A stretch of DNA of 64,000 nt from Rhodococcus opacus B4 (GTDB lineage: Bacteria; Actinomycetota; Actinomycetes; Mycobacteriales; Mycobacteriaceae), in contig NC_012520.1 of NCBI RefSeq assembly GCF_000010805.1, positions 248,001-312,000 of the forward strand, given 5' to 3'. The position numbers and the translations under genes are program-made. Below are positions 8,484-17,054 of this stretch, piece by piece. The notes beneath the pieces are model-generated. The model was given only the letters and a program-made list of their open reading frames with translations. It was not told the origin of the DNA and made no database searches. The stretch's first letter is position 1. Each line of letters begins with the position of its first letter.

Positions 8484-9224
8484 TCAGTGTTCGGCGTTCC
8501 AGAAGCCGATCCATACCGCTGTCCACCAGCAGATCTGGGAGACCGAAGCGGTGGCCGCCCCCCAGATGGTCAGGGTGGGTGCGAGCGAGACGGTTGCGGC
8601 GCGGGCCATGCGCCGGCTCAGGATCAATGCCTGCAGACCGTTGAGGGTCAGGATCAGCACGCAGGGGACCTTGATCCGGGTCAGGGTCGAGGCGAGATTC
8701 GGTTCGAGCAGCGCGCCGCTGGCGACCAGCCCGGCCAGACCCAACCAGATCGGCAGGTGCAGGCGGTGTGCTCCGGCGATCGCCTCGGCGAGGGTCGATC
8801 TGCCCGACACCCACACCAGCACCAGATAGTCGGCGATCAGGACGCCACCGAAACCGAGCACGAGGGACGCCAGGTGCACGAACAGCGCCGCCGTGTGCAG
8901 CACGGGATCCACGGTGACGTGCGCCGAGATCCACAGCACCACCGTCAGGGTCGCGGAGGCGAGCACTCCGGCGACTGCAATGGCCCACCAGGAATCATGC
9001 AGGGCCAGTGGTCGGTCCGGCTCACTTGCCAGCATCCGACGTGTACCCGTGTCGACGGCGCGTGACGACGGGAGGCCCCGGTCCTCACCCCAGATGATCC
9101 TGGCGGTCCGCGCCTGCCGCGTCGGAAGTGGGGTCACCGGTGACCGGAGGGTCGGCGCGGTGGGGGACGAGGTCCCGGGGTCGGCGGTTGGCGAGTCGGT
9201 GGTGGAGGGGGAGGTGTTCTGCAT
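8484..9224 (-). CDS. Hypothetical multi-pass membrane protein
   Basis: The 246-residue protein has a Ser/Thr/Pro-rich N terminus of about 75 residues and then about five hydrophobic segments (WWAIAVAGVLASATLTVVLW, LFVHLASLVLGFGGVLIADY, LPIWLGLAGLVASGALL and two more). No enzyme motif is visible. An HLASLVLGFGG segment recalls DUF2269/CopD-like membrane folds, but the match is not firm. It precedes the TIGR03118 gene in the same direction. Confidence 0.7.
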   Translation of the reverse strand: MQNTSPSTTDSPTADPGTSSPTAPTLRSPVTPLPTRQARTARIIWGEDRGLPSSRAVDTGTRRMLASEPDRPLALHDSWWAIAVAGVLASATLTVVLWISAHVTVDPVLHTAALFVHLASLVLGFGGVLIADYLVLVWVSGRSTLAEAIAGAHRLHLPIWLGLAGLVASGALLEPNLASTLTRIKVPCVLILTLNGLQALILSRRMARAATVSLAPTLTIWGAATASVSQICWWTAVWIGFWNAEH

Positions 9225-9337
9225 CGGTGAGTCCGGTTCTGGTGAAGAGTGCGCGAACGGAGATCCGCGCCGACTTGGTGCGGTTGGTGGCGCGCGCTGC
9301 CCCGGACGCCGTGACCCGATGGGGAGTGGTGTGCGAA

Positions 9338-9463
9338 CTACCGCACTGCCACGTTCGACCCCTCGAAGTCGTTGCTTCGCAGGCGTGTTCGGTCCGTCGT
9401 TGACCGGTCGGCGATGTGGGGGTCGCGATCGATCTCGTCCTGGGGACGAGTGCTCATGGTCAC
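9338..9463 (-). CDS. Possible small ORF (41 residues)
   Basis: A GTG at 9463 preceded by GGAGGAG at good spacing opens a 41-residue hydrophilic frame (VTMSTRPQDEIDRDPHIADR...) ending at a TAG at 9338. Codon third positions are mostly G or C but less biased than in neighbouring genes. I recognise no family. It could be a small protein upstream of the membrane protein gene or chance. Confidence 0.25.
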   Translation of the reverse strand: MTMSTRPQDEIDRDPHIADRSTTDRTRLRSNDFEGSNVAVR

Positions 9464-10083
9464 GATCGCTCCTCCAGACTTCACGGACCCTTCACAGGGT
9501 GTAGCTAAGGCTGCCCTTTGCTGATTGGCGATCTAAGTAAAAATGTTCGGATACCCGAAGTCAATTGATGTGACAGCGAACACACCGTGGTGTCCGATTT
9601 TCCCGGCCGCTCCGACCGCCCTTTCGGCCCACAACGAACGGAGATCCCGAACCCTTTCCGGGTCGGGGGTCTCTTCATTCGGGCACGTGAAGGACGGGGA
9701 ATGTCCTCGTGGACTGTCAGGTTCGCGTCGTGATTGGTGCCCTCTATACCGGAACCCTGTTCGCGCCGACCGTGGACCGCGACCTGCCAGGGCAAGGCTT
9801 CACACACCGGACCGGCGACGTCGTCACCATCCGTAGTAAGCACTCGGCGCCCCGATCGACGAGGTCGGTGCCACGGAGACCCTGCCCGAATAGTCCCTCG
9901 GATTAGGCCGCCTCCTCGCCTATACCTCGCCGGCCGCCTGACCGCGTTCGTGCCTCCACCCCCACCCTCCCACCGCGGTGCCGGTCCCCGCCGCCACCGC
10001 GTAGACGCCTGCCCGGTCCTGGATGATCGGTCGAGCCGCCGCCTACTGGCACCGCGTCGACCATCATCGCGTGGGGGAAGCTT
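9464..10083. other. Intergenic region without convincing gene
   Basis: About 620 bp with locally lower GC (9520-9600) and no open frame with coding character. It holds a hairpin-like CCGAACCC/GGGTCGG near 9635-9660 and a weak IdeR-like sequence near 9498-9516. The latter matches the TTAGGTTAGGCTAACCTAA pattern at only about 12 of 19 positions. Confidence 0.4.
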
Positions 10084-11124
10084 TCACAGGTCGTACGCCA
10101 CGGCCTTCCCGAGAACGCGGATGCCGACACGGTCGCCGGGGGTGAGGGCGGTGGCGCCGAAGCGGCGGACGGTGACCCGTTCGGGCACCTCCCCGTCCCC
10201 GGTGTCGAGGCGGATACCGAGCAACATCTCCGACCCCAGATAGTCGACGTCGACGACCGTCCCGGATACACCGGCACCATCGGTGGTCACCTCGATCTGC
10301 TCCGGCCGCAACATCACTCGGGCGCTCCCGTGGACGCCGTTCGAGGCCACGGCCACGTCGCCGAGGGCGCAGCGGGCGCGGCCGCCGTCGACGTGCGCCG
10401 ACAGGACGACGGCGTCGCCGATGAACTCCGCGGTGGGGACGTCGATCGGGGTGGAATAGATTTCGCGTGGGGTACCGATCTGGGCGAGCCGGCCCGCACT
10501 CATCACCGCAACCCGGTCGGCGAACGACAGCGCCTCGGGCTGGTCGTGGGTGACGAGGATGGTGGTGATCGCGGCCTTCGCGAGGACGTCGGCGACGATC
10601 CTGCGGGTGTTCGCCCGCAGGCCGGCGTCCAGTGCGGAGAACGGCTCGTCGAGCAGCATGAGTTCGGGTTCGCGGGCCAGTGCCCGCGCGAGTGCCACCC
10701 GCTGCTGCTGCCCGCCTGAGAGCTGGTCGGGTCGCCGGGACGCGTACGACGAATCCAGCGACACCATCTCGAGCAGCTCGGCGATCCTCGCCGGGGTGCG
10801 GGCCCGGCGGGGCAGCCCGAACCCGACATTCGCGCCGACCGTGGCGTGCGGGAACAGCGCACCGTCCTGGGCGACGTACCCCACCGACCGCCGGTGCGCG
10901 GGCGTCCAGCCACCGCCCGCGACGACCCGGCCGGCCAGTGCGATGGTGCCGGCATCGGGCTTCTCGAAGCCGGCGATCAGGCGGAGCAGGGTGGTCTTGC
11001 CGCAACCGGACGGTCCGACGATCGCCGTCGTGGATCCGGCCTCGACGGCGAATGCGACGTGCCGGAGGATCGCCGCGGCGCCGAACGACTTGTCGAGTCC
11101 GTCCACTTCGAGTGCGTATGTCAT
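10084..11124 (-). CDS. fbpC: Ferric iron ABC transporter ATP-binding protein (FbpC-like)
   Basis: The 346-residue ATPase has Walker A (GPSGCGKTTLLR), the signature LSGGQQQRVALARAL, Walker B (LMLLDEPFSALD), a TILVTHDQ switch region and a C-terminal TOBE-like regulatory domain (RPEQIEVTTDGAG). This is the FbpC/PotA layout for import of ferric iron or polyamines. Together with the permease and a tyrosine-rich binding protein upstream, iron is most likely. Its ATG overlaps the permease stop by 4 bp. Confidence 0.9.
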   Translation of the reverse strand: MTYALEVDGLDKSFGAAAILRHVAFAVEAGSTTAIVGPSGCGKTTLLRLIAGFEKPDAGTIALAGRVVAGGGWTPAHRRSVGYVAQDGALFPHATVGANVGFGLPRRARTPARIAELLEMVSLDSSYASRRPDQLSGGQQQRVALARALAREPELMLLDEPFSALDAGLRANTRRIVADVLAKAAITTILVTHDQPEALSFADRVAVMSAGRLAQIGTPREIYSTPIDVPTAEFIGDAVVLSAHVDGGRARCALGDVAVASNGVHGSARVMLRPEQIEVTTDGAGVSGTVVDVDYLGSEMLLGIRLDTGDGEVPERVTVRRFGATALTPGDRVGIRVLGKAVAYDL

Positions 11125-12686
11125 AGTCCCGCTACCTTTTTCGACTGGGAGAAGAGCACGTAGGTCATGGGCAGCGACAGCACGATCATGATCAGCGCGT
11201 ACGGTGCGGCGCCGGCGTAGTCGATCTCGCTGCTCAGCGACCAGAACTGCATGGACAGGGTGCGGGTGCCGGTGGGCGCGAGCAGGAGGGTGGCGGTCAG
11301 CTCGTTGACGATCCCCAGGAACACCAGGGCCCCGCCCGCCGCGGTGGCCGGGGCGGCCAGCCGCAGCGTGACCCGGACGAAGGCCGACAGCGGTGAGAGA
11401 CCCAGCGACTGCGCCGCCTCCTCGAGCCCGACGGGCGCCTGCGCGAGACCGGCCCGCAGGTTCACCAGCGCACGCGGCAGGAAGAGCAGCGCGTAGCCCG
11501 CGATCACGACGGCGACGCTCTGATAGAGCGGATGGAGGTAGCGGATGGAGACGGTGACCAATGCCAGTGCCACCACGATGCCGGGCAGCGAACTCGAGAT
11601 GTAGGTGCCGCCCTCGAGGAAGCGGCTGAACCGGCCGGGGTGGCGGATCGAGATCCAGGCGATCGGGAAGGCGACTACACACGTCACGACGGCGCCGGCG
11701 ATGCCGAACCCGAGAGTCTGCACCAGCGCGGACGCGACGGCGTCCCATTCCCAGACCGCGCTCCCGCCGATGACGAGCCACCGCACGACACTGACGACCG
11801 GGACACCGACGGACGCCGCGATCAGCACCCCGAGGAACAGAAGCACGATCGGTGAGTACCGCCAGCCGAGTTCGGCGGGCACGGCCCGGCGGGCCGCACC
11901 CGACCCGATCCGGGCGTATCGGGCGCTGCCACGGACGACCGATTCGATCACCAGCAAGGTGAGGCAGAGCAGCACCAGGACACCGGCGAGCATGGTCGCC
12001 GCGGTTCCGTTGAACGTCGACTGGTACTGCTCGAAGATCGCCGTCGTGAACGTGTCGAACCTGATGAACACGAATGCGCCGTATTCGGCGAGCAGGTGCA
12101 GCGAGACCAACAGTGCCCCACCCGCGATGGCCAGCCGCAGCTGCGGCACCACGACGCGGAAGAACACCGCCCACGGCCCCACACCGAGGGCCCGCGCCGA
12201 TTCCTCGACGGCCGGATCCAGCCGGCGCAGTGTCGCGGCCGCCGGAATGTAGACGAGAGGGAAGTACGAGAGGGTCGCGATGAGAACACCGCCGCGCAGC
12301 CCGCCGAGGGAGGGAATCGCCGTCACCCAGGAATAGCTGTTCACGAACGCCGGAACAGCCAGAGGCACCGCGAGAAGCACCGCCCACACCTTCGCACCCG
12401 GCACCCGCGTGCGCTCGACGAGCCAGGCGGCGAGGACGCCGAGGACGACACAGATCGGCACCGTAACCACGACCAACAACACGGTGTTCGAGAGCAATTC
12501 GCGTACCCGCGGGCGGAACAGCAGCGCCGACGCGGTGTCCCAGCCCGTCGCGATGCTCTGCACCATCACGTAGCCGAGCGGAATGAACGACGCGGCCACC
12601 ACGATCACCGCGGCGACCGCCAATGGGAAGGGCAGGTGCGGCCGGGCGGTCGGGCGACGCGCCGTGGCCGCGTCGCCCGACCGCAC
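11121..12686 (-). CDS. fbpB: Ferric iron ABC transporter permease (FbpB-like)
   Basis: The 521-residue protein has about 12 predicted membrane helices in two halves, each with an EAA-type loop (EESARALGVGPWAVFFRVVVP and LEEAAQSLGLSPLSAFVRVT regions). This is the internally duplicated permease of FbpB/CysT-like ferric transporters. It lies 20 bp after the binding-protein gene and overlaps the ATPase gene. It should move iron across the plasma membrane as a single two-fold permease. Confidence 0.92.
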   Translation of the reverse strand: MRSGDAATARRPTARPHLPFPLAVAAVIVVAASFIPLGYVMVQSIATGWDTASALLFRPRVRELLSNTVLLVVVTVPICVVLGVLAAWLVERTRVPGAKVWAVLLAVPLAVPAFVNSYSWVTAIPSLGGLRGGVLIATLSYFPLVYIPAAATLRRLDPAVEESARALGVGPWAVFFRVVVPQLRLAIAGGALLVSLHLLAEYGAFVFIRFDTFTTAIFEQYQSTFNGTAATMLAGVLVLLCLTLLVIESVVRGSARYARIGSGAARRAVPAELGWRYSPIVLLFLGVLIAASVGVPVVSVVRWLVIGGSAVWEWDAVASALVQTLGFGIAGAVVTCVVAFPIAWISIRHPGRFSRFLEGGTYISSSLPGIVVALALVTVSIRYLHPLYQSVAVVIAGYALLFLPRALVNLRAGLAQAPVGLEEAAQSLGLSPLSAFVRVTLRLAAPATAAGGALVFLGIVNELTATLLLAPTGTRTLSMQFWSLSSEIDYAGAAPYALIMIVLSLPMTYVLFSQSKKVAGL

Positions 12687-12706
12687 GCGGCCGATCAGTG
12701 CGAGAT

Positions 12707-13744
12707 TCAGAGCAAACCGGCTTCCGTCATCAGCTCGGTGACCTGCGGGCTGTTGAGCTTCGCAGGGTCGACCTGCGGGGCCTGCAGTTCAGCGAGGGGA
12801 ACGAGCTTCGGGTTCGCCGGCACGCCACTGCCCACCGTGTACTCGAACGACGTCCCGGTCTGCAGGACCTCCTGCCCCTTCTGACCGGTGACGAACTTCA
12901 GGAACTGCTGCGCCGCATCCTGCTTCGTGCTGGACTGCAGGACGCCACCACCGGAGACGCTGACGAATGCTCCCGGATCCTCGTTCTTGAAGTAGTGGAG
13001 AGCGACGTTGTTGCTGTTCTCTCCGGTCTTGGCCTGATCACCGAACCAGTAGTAGTGGTAGATCACACCGCCCGGGATTTCGCCGGCGTTGACGGCCTTC
13101 ATCACCGTGCCGTTGCCCTTGTAGGTGCGGACGTTCTCCTTCATCCCGGCCAGCCACTGCCGGGTGGCGTCCTCACCCTTCAGCTCGAGCAGTGCGCTGA
13201 CGATGGCCTGGAAATCGGCCCCCGACGGGGACGCCGCCCAGCGGTCCTTCCACGCGGGATCCTGCAGGTCGAGCAGCGACTTCGGCAGCTGGTCTGGCAG
13301 CATGTCCTTGTTGTAGGCGAAGACGGTGGAACGGGCCGCGATGCCGGTCCACTTGCCGGACGACGGCCGGTACTGGCCCGGGACCTGGTCAAGGACATCC
13401 CGGTGCACGTCGGCGAAGAGCCCGGCGTTCTCCACCAGCGTCATGGCCGGGGAGTTCTCGGTGAGGAACACGTCGGCCGGCGACTGGTCACCCTCGGCCA
13501 CGAGCTGGTTGCCGAGTTCGGTGTCACTGCCGTTGCGCAGTTCCACCTCGATGCCGGTCTCCGCTGTGAAGGCGTCGGCCCATTCCTGGGTCAACGATTC
13601 GTGCTGGGCGTTGTACACGGTGATCTGGTTGGCGGCGCCGGAGTCGGTGCCGTTGTCCGAACCGGAATCCGAGCACCCCGCCACCGTCAGCACCGCGGCG
13701 GTGGCGAGCGCCACCCCCGACATCAGTCCGATCCGCATCCTCAT
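12707..13744 (-). CDS. fbpA: Iron ABC transporter substrate-binding lipoprotein (FbpA-like)
   Basis: The 345-residue lipoprotein has signal MRMRIGLMSGVALATAAVLT and lipobox VAGC. The mature part is a bacterial type-1 extracellular binding fold starting ITVYNAQHESLTQEWADAF. A paired-tyrosine segment, VIYHYYWFG, matches the adjacent tyrosines that coordinate Fe(III) in FbpA/FutA proteins. First gene of fbpABC, preceded by an IdeR-like box at 13805-13823, consistent with iron repression. Confidence 0.9.
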   Translation of the reverse strand: MRMRIGLMSGVALATAAVLTVAGCSDSGSDNGTDSGAANQITVYNAQHESLTQEWADAFTAETGIEVELRNGSDTELGNQLVAEGDQSPADVFLTENSPAMTLVENAGLFADVHRDVLDQVPGQYRPSSGKWTGIAARSTVFAYNKDMLPDQLPKSLLDLQDPAWKDRWAASPSGADFQAIVSALLELKGEDATRQWLAGMKENVRTYKGNGTVMKAVNAGEIPGGVIYHYYWFGDQAKTGENSNNVALHYFKNEDPGAFVSVSGGGVLQSSTKQDAAQQFLKFVTGQKGQEVLQTGTSFEYTVGSGVPANPKLVPLAELQAPQVDPAKLNSPQVTELMTEAGLL

Positions 13745-13804
13745 CGTCCGTCCTCTTCCGCAGCGGGACCTCTTCCAGCCGTCTCCAGGAAAATGATGCT
13801 ACTT

Positions 13805-13823
13805 GCAGGATTGGCAAACCTAA
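13805..13823 (-). promoter_or_regulatory. IdeR/DtxR-like iron box upstream of fbpABC
   Basis: Read on the minus strand, the 19-bp TTAGGTTTGCCAATCCTGC matches the IdeR consensus TTAGGTTAGSCTAACCTAA at about 14 of 19 positions, with an intact left half. It is 61 bp upstream of the fbpA start, a normal position for iron-dependent repression. Confidence 0.6.
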
Positions 13824-14047
13824 CCATTCGGATTTGGTGGACTGAGCGGAGGTTGGGGCGTCGGCCCGTCTGGGTGAGAAGGGAAGGAAGGACCCGGACC
13901 GGCGGCGTCCAGCGTGGAAGAAGGCTCGCACCGGGTGGACGTGGACGTCCCTGTGTACGAGGAACTGGGTCGGGTGATCCCCACACCGGGACAGCCAATC
14001 AACGCCCGAAACCGCCACCCGCACATCGTCGACGTGCGCGGCGAGAA

Positions 14048-16699
14048 TCACCCAACGTCGCTCCTGACATGCCTGTGATCAATGCGCCCGTCGATCGGTG
14101 GGCGCTTGTCTCGTTGCCGTGACGCGCAGGTTCGAACCAATAACGATGCGATCCGGTTCCGATCAGATTCCGAACGCACGACGCCGGGCCGTCGGCACAG
14201 GCCGAGTACGAATGTCACCGCCCGCCAGTAGAGGATGCCGACCACAATCGATAGCGCCAGCGCCAACCAGGGATGGTCGTCGCGCAGCGGCAGATACACC
14301 TGGAAATGTGTCAGGTAGATGTAGAGGGACGCACTCGCCAACACCCCTGCCACTCGGCTCAGCACCATGGGGCAGGGAACGGATTTGAGCCACACCAGCA
14401 GGCAGAGCCCACCGACGACGATGATTTCCCGTCGAGTCTCGCCGAAGAAGAACCCGGGAACCGTGGCCACGACCACCGCGGTGACCCAGAGTCGCTGCCA
14501 GATGGTCGTCGACTTGGCGGCGGCCCAGCCGAGAGCGAACAACCAGAAGACCACCGACGCGGTCAGGATGCGATTCCGGCTGTCGTCGACATCGACCAGT
14601 CCGTACCGGGTGAGCAGGCCGATAGCCACGAACCCCATCGCGAACCAGAACGGGTGCCTGCGCTCGATGCGGTCGACGAGCGGTATGTAGAGCACCGCGG
14701 CGAGGACGAGCACGATGTACACGATCGCCTCGACGAACCAGTATCTCCACTCGGCGGACCACCCGTCCGGACCGAAGATTCCGTTGAGCAGGAACGCACT
14801 GGTGATGCGGTAGTCCCCGGTGAGGGCGATGACGGATCCGATCCACACCATGCTGGGAACGGCGATCCGGGCGACGCTCCCGAGGGTGTGGCGGACGCGT
14901 TCGGTCCGTTCGGCGGTGCCGAGGTGGAACCGGGCGAAGTTGTAGCCGGCGACCCCGAGGAGCACGTGCGCTCCGCCGAGCAGCGTGAACAGGTGAATGT
15001 GCGAGCCCGCGATCAGCACGATCGCGACCGCGCGGAGCAGCACGTTGGTTTCCATCCTCCGCCACCGGCGTCGCCGCGGAGCCGGTGCGAAGTCCCCGAC
15101 AGGCGTGGTGTGCCAGTTCTCGGGGAGGTGGCCGAGCATCTCCTCGAGTCGCAGGGACATCCGCACGTAGGACAGGGAGTCGCCGCCCAGGCTCACGAAG
15201 GTGCTGTCGTCGGTGACGTGCGTGCAGTGGAGGATCTCGGCATACAGCGCCCTTACGGCGCCGGTGTCGGGGCCTGTGGTCGATTGCGTGGCCATCGGGG
15301 GTTCGGACGCGTGTGCCAGCTCGGCGACGGCGCGGAGGTCGGGTTTTCCCGTCGAGGTCCGCGGAAGCTCGTCGACGGGGAACACCCGGATGGCCGCGAC
15401 GGGAAGACCCGAGGCCCGGGCGGTCGCGTGCCGGACCGTGTCCACATCGCCGCAGTGCTGGACGGCCACGATCAGTTCGTCCGTGCCGCCCGCGCAGCAG
15501 GCCGTCAGCCCGTGCTGCGCGAGGGCCGACTCGACGTGCTGCAGGTCGATCCGCAGTCCGAAGACCTTGGCGAATCGGCTGCGGCGACCGACCACCTCGT
15601 ACAACGCGTCACCCGTCTGCCGGGCGAGGTCACCGGTCCGGAGTTCGCCGCCGAGGGTGTCACCGAGGCGGAGGTCGTCGGGGGTGTGGGCGTAGCCGAG
15701 CATCACGTTCGGCCCCGCGTAGATCAGCTCGCCGGCACCGTCCGGGGCGTCGGCGACCGGTTCGAGCCGGAAGGATCCGCCGGGAATCGGCCGGCCGATC
15801 GACTGCGGGTGGGTGGCGGCGAGTTCCGGTGGTAGGTACGCCATCCGGGCGGTCGCCTCGGTCTGCCCGTACATGACGAACAACTCCCAGCCCCGCCGTC
15901 GACCCAGATCCGCGTAGGCCCGCACCCGGTCCGGTGCGAGCCGTCCGCCGGCCTGCGTGATGTATCGCAGGTCGGGCAGATCCAGTTCGTCGAACCCGAT
16001 CCGGTCGAGGAGATCGAAGGTGTAGGGCACACCCGCGAAGCTGGTGCCGCGGTGGGCCTTGAAGAGGTCCCAGAACCCGGGGTCGGTGACCGAGTGGGTC
16101 GTGAGGATCAGGGCGGCGCCGCGGAGCAGGTGGCTGTGGATGACTGATAACCCGTAGCAGTAGTGCATGGGCAGCGTAGTCACAGCACGGTCGGTGTCGC
16201 GGATGTCGAGGTATTCCGCGATCGACTCGGCATTGGCCTGCACGTTGCGGTGCGAGAGGCGGACGAGTTTCGGTGATCCGGTTGATCCGGAGGTGCTCAG
16301 CAGCAGCGCGAGGTCGGGGTGCAGCAGGTGCACGGAGCACTCACGGAGCTCCTCGACCACCGTGCGCCCGTCGGCGCTGCGCACCACCACGTCGGGTCGG
16401 TACGCGGCGATCAGGGCCTCGAGGCTGTCGGGATTGTCGCCCGGTGCCAGCAGCACCGGATGCCCGGCGAACAGGGCCGAGAGATAGGTGACGACCAGAT
16501 CAACCTCGTTGCTGCCGGCGACCAGCACCAGACGACGGGTCCCGCCGAGCCGTGAGGCCTTCCGCTCGACGCGTTCTGCCAGTTCACGGTAGGTGACCGT
16601 CTCGCCCGGAGTAATCAGCGCCAGAGAGTCACCGAATCTTCCCAACACGCGCACGAAACGCACACCGAAGCGCTCTAGATGGAAGGACGAGCTGGACAC
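14048..16699 (-). CDS. Adenylation - carrier - membrane acyltransferase fusion protein
   Basis: The 883-residue protein combines three units. Residues of about 15-470 are an AMP-forming adenylation domain with LLSTSGSTGSPKLV, MYGQTEAT and the terminal STGKPD lysine. Residues of about 490-560 are a carrier domain with FVSLGGDSLSYVRM, whose Ser is the phosphopantetheine site. Residues of about 580-850 are a multi-pass acyltransferase-3-like domain with GSHIHLF and roughly ten hydrophobic helices. The likely logic is to activate an acid, load it on the carrier and transfer it to an acceptor at the membrane. The substrate is unknown. An IdeR-like box precedes it and the iron importer follows, suggesting an iron-responsive product such as a siderophore or lipid, but that is inference. 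Confidence 0.85.
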   Translation of the reverse strand: MSSSSFHLERFGVRFVRVLGRFGDSLALITPGETVTYRELAERVERKASRLGGTRRLVLVAGSNEVDLVVTYLSALFAGHPVLLAPGDNPDSLEALIAAYRPDVVVRSADGRTVVEELRECSVHLLHPDLALLLSTSGSTGSPKLVRLSHRNVQANAESIAEYLDIRDTDRAVTTLPMHYCYGLSVIHSHLLRGAALILTTHSVTDPGFWDLFKAHRGTSFAGVPYTFDLLDRIGFDELDLPDLRYITQAGGRLAPDRVRAYADLGRRRGWELFVMYGQTEATARMAYLPPELAATHPQSIGRPIPGGSFRLEPVADAPDGAGELIYAGPNVMLGYAHTPDDLRLGDTLGGELRTGDLARQTGDALYEVVGRRSRFAKVFGLRIDLQHVESALAQHGLTACCAGGTDELIVAVQHCGDVDTVRHATARASGLPVAAIRVFPVDELPRTSTGKPDLRAVAELAHASEPPMATQSTTGPDTGAVRALYAEILHCTHVTDDSTFVSLGGDSLSYVRMSLRLEEMLGHLPENWHTTPVGDFAPAPRRRRWRRMETNVLLRAVAIVLIAGSHIHLFTLLGGAHVLLGVAGYNFARFHLGTAERTERVRHTLGSVARIAVPSMVWIGSVIALTGDYRITSAFLLNGIFGPDGWSAEWRYWFVEAIVYIVLVLAAVLYIPLVDRIERRHPFWFAMGFVAIGLLTRYGLVDVDDSRNRILTASVVFWLFALGWAAAKSTTIWQRLWVTAVVVATVPGFFFGETRREIIVVGGLCLLVWLKSVPCPMVLSRVAGVLASASLYIYLTHFQVYLPLRDDHPWLALALSIVVGILYWRAVTFVLGLCRRPGVVRSESDRNRIASLLVRTCASRQRDKRPPIDGRIDHRHVRSDVG

Positions 16700-16711
16700 C
16701 GACAGAGTCTA

Positions 16712-16730
16712 TAAGGCATGCCGTACCTAA
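16712..16730 (-). promoter_or_regulatory. IdeR/DtxR-like box upstream of the fusion gene
   Basis: On the minus strand TTAGGTACGGCATGCCTTA matches the IdeR pattern at about 13 of 19 positions and keeps TTAGG, the central GGC and CCT. It lies 13 bp before the ATG at 16699 in an AT-rich promoter pocket, so binding would block transcription. It is weaker in number of matches than the fbp box but well placed. Confidence 0.5.
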
Positions 16731-16977
16731 TATTCCTGGTAGGGCCGCAGATGCCGTCCGAGGAGCGACAGGCGGACCGTTTCGAACACCGGTCCCAGGC
16801 GCGAATTGTCCTGCCGAATTTCGGTCTCTGCCCGAGGTAATTTCAGTCGGCAGCGCCCACCACCGCGCGCACCGAGGGGTGACTGGCGCACGCCCGCGGC
16901 GGTCGGGGACCGAACGCCGCCGAATGACCCGGGCCGGGGTGTCCCCGCGCTGGTGGGCGGAGTCAAGCCCCGAATGA

Positions 16978-16998
16978 AAAACTATGCAAGATAGTAGT
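16978..16998. promoter_or_regulatory. BlaI-like operator upstream of M23-blaI-M56 operon
   Basis: Halves AAAACTATGC and AGATAGTAGT around a central A match the consensus ACTACTATGC-N-GCATAGTAGT at 16 of 20 positions. It lies 56 bp before the TTG start of the M23 gene, the first gene of the operon that encodes BlaI. BlaI should therefore repress its own synthesis. Confidence 0.75.
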
Positions 16999-17054
16999 AG
17001 TGTGTGCGTGTCCGTCATCGTTTCGTTATCTCAACTCCGGCAAGGAACGCGATC

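Noticed and set aside
9505-9843. Minus-strand frame of 112 residues
   Set aside because: No ribosome site, mixed codon use and no recognisable motif.
12074-12884. Plus-strand frames opposite fbpB and fbpA
   Set aside because: They are out-of-frame complements of strongly conserved transporter genes.
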